DNA of 64,000 nt from Odontesthes bonariensis (taxonomy: Eukaryota; Chordata; Actinopteri; Atheriniformes; Atherinopsidae): NCBI RefSeq assembly GCF_027942865.1, contig NC_134529.1, forward strand, positions 25,584,467 to 25,648,466, read 5' to 3'. Position numbers and translations under genes: made by a program. The stretch's first letter is position 1. Each line of letters opens with the position of its first letter. Below the pieces are notes generated by a model, which saw only the letters and a program-made list of their open reading frames with translations, did not search any database and had not been told where the DNA came from. This document shows positions 53,701 to 62,569 of this stretch, in pieces.

Positions 53701-56700
53701 TCCAACCTGGAGTTACTAGAAATCGAGAGACAACAGAAAGAGGAGGCCATGAAAAAGTTAGCAACTTTAGATGGTAAAGTGGTAGAGCTGCTGGATCAGC
53801 TTCAAACAGAGGCTAAGCAGAAGCAGGAAGCCTTGGAGAAAACACAAATAACAGAGCTGAGATTAGCAGAGCTGGAGGTACATCTGCAAACGGAAGATCG
53901 GCAGAAGCTGGAAGCTTTGGAGACACTGCAGATAACTGAGAAGAGGGTGGCAGAATTGGAGATGCAACTGCAAACGGAAGATCAGCAGAAGCTGAAAGCT
54001 TTGGAGACACTGCAGATAACTGAGAAGAGGGTAGCAGAATTGGAGATGCAACTGCAAACGGAAGATCAGCAGAAGCTTGATGCCGTTGATAAACTACAGA
54101 TCACAGAAAAGAGGGTGGCAGAGATGGAGATGCAACTGCAAACGGAAGATCAGCAGAAGCTGGAAGCTTTGGAGACACTGCAGATAACTGAGAAGAGGGT
54201 GGCAGAATTGGAGATGCAACTGCAAACGGAAGATCGACAGAAGCTGGAAGCTTTGGAGACACTGCAGATAACTGAGAAGAGGGTAGCAGAATTGGAGATG
54301 CATCTGCAAACAGAAGCTCAGCAGAAGCTTGATGCCGTTGATAAACTACAGATCACAGAAAAGAGGGTGGCAGAGATGGAGATGCAACTACAAACTGAAA
54401 CTCAGCACAAGCTGGAGAGAGCGCTGGAAGAACAGAGACGCATTGAAACTGAACAGGTAAACTGCTTTTAAAATGGGTATTTGCTCCCTAAATTTCAGTT
54501 AAAAAATGTGGAATATGACATTTGGATTGTAGTTTTCAGCTCTTATCTAAATGTGGTGTTTTTTTTTTTTTTTGTTTGTTTGTTTTTTTTTTCTTTTCAA
54601 AGATGAGGAAAGAGTTTGCAGAGACCATTCAATTGTGTGAAACTCTGGCTTCAGAAAAGGTAATAATTAAAGGCACCCTTGCTGTAACTGTAATCCTTTC
54701 CCCACTGTTGTGATTGGAAGAGATTATGTTTACTACACAAAATATTGCTCAAACACAATCGTATTTCCTGACGAAATTAAAATTTTTCTTTCAACTGAGA
54801 GTCTAAGTTTGGAGCATTTCCAAATGTCTGAACAAGTCCAGTTTGCATTTGCAGTATTTGTACATTTATGATTCCATAATGGACAGGCATATGCATTAAT
54901 GTCATGCATTTCTAATGAATCTGCTGAATGCTTGTGTTTTTTAGGACACGGTGGTTGTTGAGCGAGATTATCTGAAACAGGAGCTGGGGATGTTCATAGA
55001 GCAGACGGCAAAATTAGAGCAAGAGAAAGCTGCTCTATCACAGGAATTGAAGGAAAGGAGGGATTTGGACGAGTTCAAATCTCTGGAGGAAGAGTTCCGA
55101 AAGGAGCATGAGGTACAGGTCTTTACTCAAGTTCATTCAGATTAAGCACACTAGGTGAAGAAAAGCAAAGTTGAATGTATCGGGACTGCTGAATCCCTGA
55201 ATTGTTCGTTTATTCCACTTTCAAAATAAAACTGGCAAAAATTTTCATTTCCTAAACCAAAATGAAAAATCGGAAATTCTGCAATTTCTGATTTTGTGCT
55301 TGGATCAAAAATGGATAACGACTCTCAGATTTTATTTTGGGTTTTTTCCCCATTTGAGGTCACTTTTACGTTGTGTTGGCTATGCGTCCAAGTATGTGTT
55401 GAACTTATTTATTATCATGGTGAATACTTATAAAATACAATATTTCGTTATGGTGTTCATTAAGAAAATAAGAAACTGTGTTATGCATCTTCCAATACAA
55501 AATATCACTGCCAGCAAAAGTAGATCACTCATCATGTCGAGTGTTGGTTTAGCAGTGTTGGAAGATGAGCCAACAATTCAACTGGAATTTATGGATTCAG
55601 CCTACACTAACCAGAGGGGTGCAGGCCACGAAGCAGGTTGAGTTGGATAGTTTAAAGCAATACAATGTAACTTCTCAAAAAGCCCACTATGGAGCTCCCC
55701 CTACAGGCTTGGAGGTAATGTACGGTTACACTGTCGTAAATACAACACCCTTTCGCTTTCACGTTTAACGTTTGTTGACGAACCGGCGAGGAGTCAGAAG
55801 GTGCAAGCTATGTCGACCGAGAAGGTAAGAGTAATCCAATGTACCTGGGAGCGTGAGAGGGGTCTATTTGTTTCTGCGGTAGGTGTGCCAGAAAGCAAGT
55901 CGAAGTACTTCCGCTCAGCTCCCGGGCCGCTCCAGCAAAGTTACATAGTGCAGTTTTTCCAACTCAGACCCCCGAAGGGCATAGGAGACAATAAAATATT
56001 AAAACTCATTCTAGCCGCACAATTTTTTTCAAGCTGTTATTTTAAGGTAGAAATGTTACATAGTATTGCTTTAAATGCTAAAATTATTAAGCTGTTTTGG
56101 ACATAAACAACAACACTGAGAGGTGCGTACTTAAACTAGCCTACATCCTATATTCATTTACAAATTTGCACAATTGATACTTTTAGACCAATTGCAGCAA
56201 TATCTGCCTTTTTTTTTGTGAAAAAGTCAAACCTAATAGATTATTTGAGGTAATATGTTATATTAGTTCAATTCAGTAATACTTTATTTATTTCCAAAGG
56301 AAAATCTTATTGCTCCAGTCTTCATTATTATTAAGTATATGCCATTGTCATGGATGGATACAGAATAAAATAAATGTCAACCTGCAGCCTTCCCAGTTTT
56401 TATAGCTTGGCATTAACTTAGCACTCAATCTCACCAAATTGACACGTAACACAGGTGAACTCCCTCTGCAGACAACAGGAAAATTAAATTAAATGGGGAG
56501 GACAGGAAATATTTTATTTATCCCAAAGGGAAATGGGAACTAAGCCAACAGTTCAACATCTCTCCATCTGAAGTCTCTGCCCACCTGCGCAGTCCCAAAG
56601 TCGAATAGAGAGGCGCTCGAGCCTGGAAAAAATAATATTGCCCTCTTGATATTTCCGCTGTCTCCTCACCACGGTTCTGAGTTTGTCCATTAAATGTTCC

Positions 56701-59700
56701 ATTGATGCCTGTATCACTGCCATGGTTATGCATTATTACAGTTGGGAAAAATTTCCAGAGTTGCCATCAAAAGTTATTCTAGCAGCAAAGCATCCAAACT
56801 AGAACAAAAAACAAAGAAAGAAAGCTGTGTTTTCACAGAAAAAAGTTTAGGAGAAAATCTCCAAGATGCAAAGAAATACACGATCTGTCCAGAGCCACTG
56901 CAGCAAGTATTGAACTGCATGAACAAAACCAAGTGGTGCATTTAAGAGTCATTAAAATGTTTTTTAAAGTAAAACATTTTCTCTTCAAAGCAAAATTCAA
57001 TTAAATACAACAACTGCATATACAGAAAACTAGCCCTTTTTTTTGTTAAAAGAAAAAACTTATTGTAGTTATCCGAGAAGTTGTTACCGCTTTATATGTA
57101 TGTACATGTGCCCAAAGATGGGGTAAATTGTTGGTCAACCATAAACTACTATGATAAACCTACTAATACACATAAAATGACTTTTATGTGGGGGGCTGAA
57201 TATAATCTGATGGCTCGTTATCTCTTTCCATTTTTTGATCTTTTATTTTGACAATAGAATGAACAAAGAATACAGATTTTCCCTGTGTTCATTAAAACAT
57301 TTTTTTTTAAGTGGAAATGATTATTTATTTGTCATTCTTTTTTTAGTTTTGTGTGCTGTTTTTTATAGTTACACTGTTTTTCCTTTCTTTTTATTATTTT
57401 TTTTTTTCTTTTACAGTTAGAAAGTTACAAAGTGTTACAAAGTGAATTATCTTGCCTGAAGGAGGCTTTTGGATCCTCTGAGCGCTATTCTCTGGAACTT
57501 AAGGTAAACTGACCGGCAGATGAAGAAATCTTCCTCGCATGTATTAATCTGAAAAGGAGCTTGCTTTTTCATCAAATTGTCAGTTTTTTCTATTTATCAT
57601 AGGGGCCAAAGGTATTAAGGCAATAAAGTATTAAGAGATTGATACTGGAAATGTTTAGTACCAGACCCGTTAAGCAAAAGTTCAAAATGTTGCACTTGTG
57701 CACTTTTTTTTCTCTCTTCAGAACAATCTAGAAACACTTTCTGAAGAGCTGAAGAAGAAAACTGAGTATGCAGAGGAACTTCAGAAGATGGTATGTTTGT
57801 TAATTCTCTGTTACAATTGCTATCCTAGATCATTTGTAATCTTTTGAATAAGATTTACTAGTGCTGGGCGGTATGACCAAAAATAAATATCACGGTATTT
57901 TTTCACGGTATATCATGGTATTTTATTTATTTATTTTTTTTCATGCATAATTAGGTGTTCACAGCATTTTCTACAGATTGAGAACAGAATTACTGCAGTA
58001 GATTAACTTAGGATGGTCTATTTTACCATCATACAATAACGCCCCACAAAATGATGCTGTTTACAAAGAAGTGCTACTCATGATTCTAATGAAGTGAGGA
58101 ATCGGAATGCAAACACAATTGCAGTCAAAATACAGAACTTTTACTGTGGGTCTTAAAGTGACATTTGGCTCGACTTTTCTTTTGCTTTCCCCGTGTTACC
58201 TGCTGATGTGACGGGTGCTGACCTTAACTTCATGCATTCTTGATATTCTAAGACATGCTTACGGCTAAGGTGATGGAGCAAATTGCTCGTGTTGCCGCCT
58301 CCGGCGACAACTGTAGCCCGACAACACAAAAATAGTTGTTTGGTCGACGTCGGATTTTTTTTAAACCAAAAAACTTCCAAACTACAGACACGGTGTTCTG
58401 TTGATTTGTGCTATTTCGTCGAGAAATGCTCCCGCCGCAAAAAATGATAGGCTTGTCTATCAATTTGTGCTACCCTATCAAAAAATACTACTTTATGGTT
58501 TTCTACCTCTGTATATCAAATAAAGTCATAAAGTAAGTTTTTTTTTGTGTCTCGTGTGTAATTATAAAAAGTGTAATGAAATTGATTTATTTAAGAGGGT
58601 AGCATATTTTGATAGTCCGCTGTTAAATAATGCTCCCCCTTCTCAATGCATTCATGTAAATCGACTTATCACCTCACTGCCACTGTAGGATGAATGGCAG
58701 CATGTTCATAACATTTTCTAATCAATATTTAAGAGGGTAGCACATTTTGATAATCCAATAACACCCTGTGAAATAATGCTCCCCCTGTTCTCAATGCATT
58801 CATGACAATGATGGAGCAGAGTCACCTAAATAAAGACAGAAGTGTCCCTCAGAAAGGTACTTGTGAACTGTAGTCCAGTTTTCTTCCATTCCTAAAAACA
58901 GCATCGCTGTTATCAATTAATGTTTTTATATAGAAGAGAAAAATTGTGTATTTATTGAGAGAGAAAAGCCGCTGCCTCATGGATAATGTAACTTTCATAG
59001 GCGCCTTCCACTTATTCAACATGCTCAAGACACCCCATTTGTGCATGTTAAGCTAACTGCTTGTTGATACGATAAGTGTTTTATTACTTTGCATGTCTTC
59101 CAAAAGAGAAAATAATCAGGATTTTGAGAATGTTACAGTTACACACCAAGACGCAGGGTAGCAAAACATTATGGGCGTGAAAACGAAACTAAGAAAATCG
59201 GCTCGGCGCATGCGCAAAACCACAAAGTAGCAATTCTCGACAAGTAGGAGAAATCGACAGAACACCGGCTCCTTGTGTTGGCACAAGTTCTTCTGTGTCA
59301 GCATGTTCTACTAGTTCTGCAGCTTCGATTTCGGAACTTTCCTTGTCTATCCTATTCACCTTCGCGTAACGCAAGTGCTTATTACCACCTCGCACCCATA
59401 GACAGTAACGCCGTTTCTCAATACCAAGAATGCAAAGAACAGACTTGTGTTCTTGAGGAGAATGTTCTTGCTAGTCAACCTCGGAAGAATGAACTCGGGA
59501 GCTCACAAGTACACATGCTCCGTTTTCAGTTTTGAGACTATGCGTTCTTTGTGCCCGAGGCAGCCTGCTCTGATTAAACAGCTGGGCTTTTTCATCCAAG
59601 TGCTTGAGGCGCAGAATTCTTCCGAACAAAATTGTAAATAGCTGGTATTAAGACAAATTAACGATAAAATCGGGATCTAAAGGGCTACTTTCTCACCTCA

Positions 59701-62569
59701 AAATGTTTTAAACGTGGATAAAGTGATATATTTAAAGAGTTTAGAGCTAAAATGAAATCAGCTTCAGCCTGTTGATTTCGGCTCGGGTAGGAGCGCAGTG
59801 CATTGTGGGATATTTGCGCTGACAAGTAAGCACAAGTTAGCTACCGATGCATCCTCGGTAAAATGGGCGTGTCGAGAACACATCCGGGAACTTTCACCGT
59901 TCTCGGCGAAATTTGAACTTGTGTATTGGGACAGTACTTGGGCTGCGACTGACGTTTCACAAGAACACAAGTACGGACAAGAACGTATATTGAGAAACGG
60001 CCTAAACATGTGTGTTTAGAAGCGCAACACTGAAAAGGGTCCCGTCTCAAACAATGTCGCGCGACGCAGCGTTCTCCCCGTTGTGTAATCAAATACACCG
60101 GTATGGCGGTATATTAAAAATTCATATCATAACTAAATTATAAACCGGTATTCGGTGTGAACCGGTATACTGCCCAGCACTAAGATTTACTGTAGGGGTG
60201 CAACGGATCAAAAAACTCACGGTTCGTATCGTTCCTCGGATCAGTCACGGATCAGATCATTTTTCGGATCATCAAAAAAAAAAAAGACAAGACAAGACAA
60301 ATAAACATGTTTTGTCTTTTTGTTGTTTGCACGTTCAGCATGTGTTTAAAGCCCTTGTTTTGCACAACTGAATATGGCCTCATGTCTGCACCTATAACAC
60401 ACCGATAGCGTTTGTGATCGCTTTAGCCCGGTTGGATTGTGAAGGAAGGGGCTGCTTAAAGCTGCCGTCGGCAACTTTTTTTTTAGTCATATTAGCTTGA
60501 ACTGTCATGGGATTCTGGAAGTAGAATATTAAATAGGCTGTTTAGGAAAAATTCTGTAGCTCCTTCTGAAGCCTGTAATGATGCTTGCAAAAATCGAGCG
60601 CTCCCGGCTGTTTTTAACCAATCACGTTAGGTTTATTATTTATCTATTATCTGAGCAGAACAGTCACCAACCATGTCTTCCATGCTGAGCGTGAGTCTGC
60701 CCCCAGCTTGTGTGCGCGCACACTGGTGTGAACTCACGTGCACAACCTCGTCCACAGAGGGAGAGGGACCTGAAAGTTGTATCAGTTCGAATTTTCCGAC
60801 TTTAGACTCGGAATTTTGAAAACCTGCCGACGGCAGCTTTAAATGCCGCGGTGATGAGCAGTTGTTGCGCCGCTTTTGGTTTCACTCCTGTCAGTGAAAC
60901 CCCGGGGTGATATCGCTGCAAATGCGTGGCCATGCTCGATGTGTTTCCACTGTTTGACTTTCTTGTGCCACAGTGCCTACACGCCGTCACGGTTTTATCC
61001 ACCAACCTCTTTCCTTCTTCATTAAATTTGACAGGGAAGCCAAAATTCTCCCAAACAGGGGATTTAAATTACGTGGGGAGTTCAAGCTCTACTGTTCCTC
61101 CGCTCACCATGACCATGCTGTGTTGCAGGTTAGGGGTTTTCTTTATGTTAGCTATTGCTATGTCAGCTACGTGTTATGTCTGTGGGGTAACCTAGGCAAC
61201 AGGTTCGTGTGGCAGCGCGAGTATATGGAAACAGACGTAGCACTAGAGGCAGCAGTTATCGTTACAGTAGTCACCGAAGTCTAGCCTACTTTTATTTTCC
61301 ATGCCCACTGTTCTACATGTTGTACGCTGAGGACAATAAATCACAAACGAGCCATAGGACTGTTTGCTTATTGAAGAGGGAACTGTTGCAGACTTTTACC
61401 CAGAGTGGAAAGTAGCTCTGTACCTGGAACTAGCAGGAATGGTAACTGTTGTGTGAGGACTGAACATGGGCACAAATTTTCTTTTTTTCAATCAATCCGC
61501 GGATCGTGTGTGCCGAACCGAAATAATTGATCCGAATGGATCACGGATCAATGATGATCCGTTGCACCACTAATTTACTGAAACACTGCCACTAATAGGG
61601 TCACTAGTACAGGATACTGAACCCCCCCCCATTGTGCCACGATTTTTCATTTATCGTTAGGTGGATTACTTAGAAGTGACTCCTAAATTAATTTGATGTT
61701 ATATGTATGACGTCACAATTAGATAATATGTTAAAATGAAAACCCTTAGAAGAAAAAAAAAAAGTTTCTATACTGTGTCTTGAATGACTTATTTAGTGTT
61801 TTACGGGGCTTTCACAGCAGAGCTGTTTGTTCTGCTTTGAACGGACCAGCGTTTGTTTCGGTTAGTTCGTAAACTGTGGTCCGCCTGAAAAGGTGAGTCT
61901 CAGTTCGCTTGCAAGAGAACCCCCAGCGGTTCACTGGAGTACATGGCTACAACTTCTAAATGATTTAACCCTCACACTTAAAAGTGTGTCAGAAAGGACT
62001 TAAGCCTTTCATAACTTTATTGAAAATTGAGAATTTTTGCCAAACATATCCTTCGTAAGTTGACATTTCGCCATGAAACGGGAAGTCCTCATATACAATC
62101 CTCACTTACAATATCCATTTGTCTTTAGACTTTGGATTTTTGATGACAGACTCACACTGAACACAAATTTTGAAATTATTCTGAAATATATGAAAACTGT
62201 TCCTGGCTCCAGATGAACAAATAAAGTGCATTACTGTTCTACCAGCTTGTTAAAACTGAATCGCTCTTTTTAGCAATGCAAACGTTGCATAAACAATTTG
62301 ATTCCTTCTAGTTGAATGACTATTGGAGAAGTCACAATCATTGCTCATCCCTAATTTAAAGTATAAATACTGAAATGAGCTGAGGTTATCCAATGATTTG
62401 TCATTAAGCAGATAAATTCTATTATGACTCATCCTTACAGTGCAGTAAGGACTTGGTCCAAGAGGTGGCAACACTTCATTGCTCCCTGGATGATGCCGAG
62501 GAGGTCACCGGAGACGCAGAGAAGGAATTGGCTGTCAACCGTTGTCAAAACATTGCCTTGGAGGAGCAT
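39583..62569 (+). CDS. cenpe: centromere protein E, kinesin-7, 5' part (21 exons seen; runs off the right edge)
   Basis: Plus-end kinetochore kinesin used in chromosome congression. Exons: 39583-39638, 39963-40075, 40179-40268, 43050-43168, 43265-43384, 46536-46617, 46716-46783, 46921-46995, 47123-47174, 47298-47385, 50840-50969, 51192-51311, 51415-51567, 51653-51800, 51902-52001, 53655-54456, 54603-54659, 54945-55112, 57417-57503, 57722-57790, 62441-62569. Phases close to give 942 residues. The motor occupies about residues 5-330: start [20 protein letters not shown]-loop GQTSSGKT, switch I SSRSH, switch [10 protein letters not shown], and the CENP-E-typical [20 protein letters not shown]. 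Neck and coiled coil follow, including DLDEFKSLE. The rest of the long stalk and tail lies beyond 64000. An exon missed between 55112 and 57417 cannot be excluded, because both flanking exons are phase 0. Confidence 0.95.
40275..40800 (-). mobile_element. LINE 3' region in cenpe intron 3
   Basis: The (GATA)-like start and actttattcatccccttggg mark the end of a LINE in reverse. The following 'gcctggtggctgtagggaca ... cctgaaccgttctgtccgcc' is the usual 3' untranslated sequence of that family. Confidence 0.55.
40801..43049. other. rest of cenpe intron 3
   Basis: No gene is seen. Parts (41480-41780) look like old repeats, but I cannot name them. The frames here are short and carry no domain. Confidence 0.3.
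43050..43168 (+). CDS. cenpe: cenpe exon 4, motor P-loop
   Basis: Encodes [20 protein letters not shown] and then [19 protein letters not shown]. The catalytic P-loop lysine and threonine are present. The upstream intron (40269-43049) is expanded by repeats. Confidence 0.94.
43852..44760 (-). mobile_element. LINE 3' region in cenpe intron 5
   Basis: Begins with the tail motif (actttatttatcctgaagca). It continues with fish LINE 3' sequence such as 'tggatttcacagctctggga' and 'cctgggatgctggccacctt'. Confidence 0.5.
44815..45354 (-). pseudogene. piggyBac-type transposase remnant
   Basis: The - strand from 45354 reads [20 protein letters not shown], the DDE_Tnp_1_7 domain start. Around 45005-44945 it reads [13 protein letters not shown], containing a catalytic-site block. 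A frameshifted [20 protein letters not shown] follows near 44935. Internal deletion and frameshifts make it inactive. Confidence 0.7.
45410..45760. repeat. possible hAT-derived fragment
   Basis: The start gagccggttaccggtttcag and 'gaaaggtatattcggtatga' resemble the ends of fish hAT families, but no partner end or target duplication was found. The remaining intron up to 46535 shows nothing recognisable. Confidence 0.3.
46716..46995 (+). CDS. cenpe: cenpe exons 7-8, switch I
   Basis: Exon 7 (46716-46783) encodes [20 protein letters not shown] with the SSRSH switch I motif. Exon 8 (46921-46995) encodes [20 protein letters not shown] and ends SNL, leading into the next exon's NLVDLAGSE. Both have good acceptors and GT donors. 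Confidence 0.92.
47123..47385 (+). CDS. cenpe: cenpe exons 9-10, switch II
   Basis: Exon 9 (47123-47174) holds [17 protein letters not shown]. Exon 10 (47298-47385) holds [20 protein letters not shown] and continues to DEGQK, split with the next exon. This is the microtubule-linked switch II and helix alpha-4 region. A 3.45-kb, transposon-filled intron follows. Confidence 0.94.
47784..47816. repeat. (GT)n microsatellite
   Basis: An alternating GT tract directly before a Tc1-like end in cenpe intron 10. Confidence 0.9.
47815..47995. mobile_element. Tc1-like terminal sequence
   Basis: Contains cactaccagtcaaaagtttg and 'tttattttcatgactattaa', the well-known end of fish Tc1-type elements. The other end is missing. 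Confidence 0.65.
48040..48610 (+). pseudogene. truncated Tc1-like transposase
   Basis: The nucleotide sequence (gtgcgtagagagcttcatgg, gcagtggtgtaaagcacacc, gaatcacgcttctccatctg) is the 5' half of a common fish Tc1-family transposase gene with stops and a deletion near 48500. It ends abruptly at about 48610. Confidence 0.7.
48718..49371. mobile_element. PIF/Harbinger-type element, TTA target
   Basis: Ends AGGCTGATTCTTACTCGGCG and, reversed, AGGCTGATTCATACTCGGCG match at 19 of 20. The 3-bp duplication TTA flanks it (48715-48717, 49372-49374). A - strand frame 49317-48955 ([30 protein letters not shown]) may be the N-terminal part of a Harbinger-type protein. Confidence 0.8.
49568..50501. mobile_element. 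TTAA-flanked (piggyBac-like) MITE, 934 bp
   Basis: Ends AGGCCTACAGAAAG / CTTTCTGTAGGCCT are perfect over 14 bp and flanked by TTAA (49564-49567, 50502-50505). It has internal inverted repeats around aacgttgggttcagtgcagt and tgcactgaacccaacgtttt. The long frames inside it on both strands are not genes. Confidence 0.8.
50735..50772. repeat. (GT)n microsatellite
   Basis: A GT tract about 70 bases before cenpe exon 11, between the LINE and the splice acceptor. Confidence 0.9.
50840..51311 (+). CDS. cenpe: cenpe exons 11-12, end of motor and neck
   Basis: Exon 11 (50840-50969) encodes [20 protein letters not shown] to LSTLQ. Exon 12 (51192-51311) encodes [20 protein letters not shown] and [18 protein letters not shown], the neck coil. 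Exon 12 ends GAG before gcaagt, so the following intron starts with GC rather than GT. Confidence 0.9.
51415..52001 (+). CDS. cenpe: cenpe exons 13-15, post-motor region
   Basis: Exon 13 (51415-51567) continues the coiled coil and ends [12 protein letters not shown]. Exon 14 (51653-51800) contains [13 protein letters not shown], matching the conserved KRRVTW block of CENP-E. Exon 15 (51902-52001) is acidic and Ser-rich ([20 protein letters not shown]). The exon 14 donor at 51801 is preferred over gtatgt at 51723, because the longer exon keeps the frame into exon 15. Confidence 0.82.
52284..53117. mobile_element. 834-bp foldback element, TTAA target, in cenpe intron 15
   Basis: Two arms of about 389 bp (52284-52672 and 52728-53117) are near-perfect reverse complements, separated by 55 bases. 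Outer ends are AGGGATAATCCGGAGTAAAA and its complement. TTAA borders both sides (52280-52283, 53118-53121). No protein is encoded; the two similar frames, one per arm, are mirror copies. Confidence 0.9.
53655..54456 (+). CDS. cenpe: cenpe exon 16, coiled coil made of 28-residue tandem repeats
   Basis: An 802-base exon encoding an uninterrupted coiled coil. From 53800 it holds seven complete 84-base units of the form [20 protein letters not shown] plus RVAELEMQ (starts 53800, 53884, 53968, 54052, 54136, 54220, 54304) and a partial eighth from 54388. Each unit is 28 residues, four heptads. The mammalian protein has no obvious counterpart that I recall. Opposite-strand reading frames here are mirror images of the repeat. 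The frame ORF start at 53491 lies in intron; splicing uses the ccccag acceptor at 53649-53654. Confidence 0.9.
54603..55112 (+). CDS. cenpe: cenpe exons 17-18, stalk
   Basis: Exon 17 (54603-54659) encodes [19 protein letters not shown]. Exon 18 (54945-55112) encodes [20 protein letters not shown] onward through [19 protein letters not shown] is conserved in CENP-E. Both are phase 0 and heptad-rich. Confidence 0.88.
55656..56070. mobile_element. TTAA-flanked MITE, 415 bp
   Basis: Ends AGCAATACAATGTAAC and, reversed, AGCAATACTATGTAAC with TTAA on both sides (55652-55655, 56071-56074). Lies in cenpe intron 18. Confidence 0.8.
56281..56740 (-). mobile_element. two LINE 3' tails
   Basis: The tail motif appears twice, near 56281 (actttatttatttccaaagg) and near 56511 (attttatttatcccaaaggg). 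The second is followed by the family's 3' untranslated sequence. Probably two insertions. Confidence 0.5.
57417..57790 (+). CDS. cenpe: cenpe exons 19-20, stalk
   Basis: Exon 19 (57417-57503) encodes [20 protein letters not shown] and continues to LELK. Exon 20 (57722-57790) encodes [20 protein letters not shown] and QKM. Polypyrimidine tracts, AG acceptors and GTAAAC/GTATGT donors are clear. Both exons are phase 0. Confidence 0.85.
58590..58830. repeat. imperfect tandem duplication inside hAT
   Basis: The words taagagggtagcatattttg and aataatgctcccccttctca recur as taagagggtagcacattttg and aataatgctccccctgttct about 145 bases later. A shorter relative lies near 58400-58490. Confidence 0.7.
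59407..60005. mobile_element. MITE nested in hAT (GCCGTTTCTCAATA ends)
   Basis: Inverted ends GCCGTTTCTCAATA / TATTGAGAAACGGC. The target duplication is unclear. The interior is rich in 'gttcttg' and 'acaagaac' words on opposite strands. Confidence 0.55.
60193..61572 (-). mobile_element. 1.4-kb hAT element with BED-finger remnant
   Basis: Left end TAGGGGTGCAACGGATCA, right end reversed TAGTGGTGCAACGGATCA. The 8-bp duplication ATTTACTG lies at 60185-60192 and 61573-61580. The - strand near 61005-60860 encodes [20 protein letters not shown] and [12 protein letters not shown], a BED finger. It carries a nested TTAA element. Confidence 0.88.
60460..60838. mobile_element. 379-bp TTAA-flanked MITE nested in hAT
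   Basis: Perfect 14-bp inverted ends AGCTGCCGTCGGCA / TGCCGACGGCAGCT, bordered by TTAA at 60456-60459 and 60839-60842. Confidence 0.85.
61581..62440. other. cenpe intron 20, right part
   Basis: Contains a MITE-like fragment (about 61800-61930, 'tttcacagcagagctgtttg') and a weak copy of dispersed family A (61980-62110). No coding is visible until exon 21. Confidence 0.35.
62441..62569 (+). CDS. cenpe: cenpe exon 21, stalk (last clear exon in window)
   Basis: Follows atccttacag and ends GAGCAT before gtatgt. It has 43 codons in phase 0, starting [20 protein letters not shown]. It is separated from exon 20 by a 4.65-kb intron that consists mostly of two hAT transposons. Confidence 0.85.

Larger units (their letters stand above)
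57859..60182 (-). mobile_element. 2.3-kb hAT element with BED-finger remnant
   Basis: Left end TAGTGCTGGGCGGTAT, right end reversed TAGTGCTGGGCAGTAT. The 8-bp duplication AGATTTAC lies at 57851-57858 and 60183-60190. The - strand at 58463-58153 encodes SVVWKFFG and, in a shifted frame, [20 protein letters not shown], a BED zinc finger. The interior holds a tandem duplication (58455-58830) and an inserted element (about 59410-60005). Confidence 0.85.

Noticed and set aside
53813-54309. Three leucine-rich reading frames on the - strand
   Set aside because: They are the mirror image of the cenpe 84-bp repeat. The + strand has the family protein and matching splice sites.
53800-54450. Regular direct repeat that could suggest a CRISPR array
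   Set aside because: Units are contiguous without unique spacers, are coding, and lie in a vertebrate exon.
61209-61415. Frames on the + strand near the end of the second hAT
   Set aside because: They lie inside the transposon, antisense to its BED-finger remnant, and have no domain.
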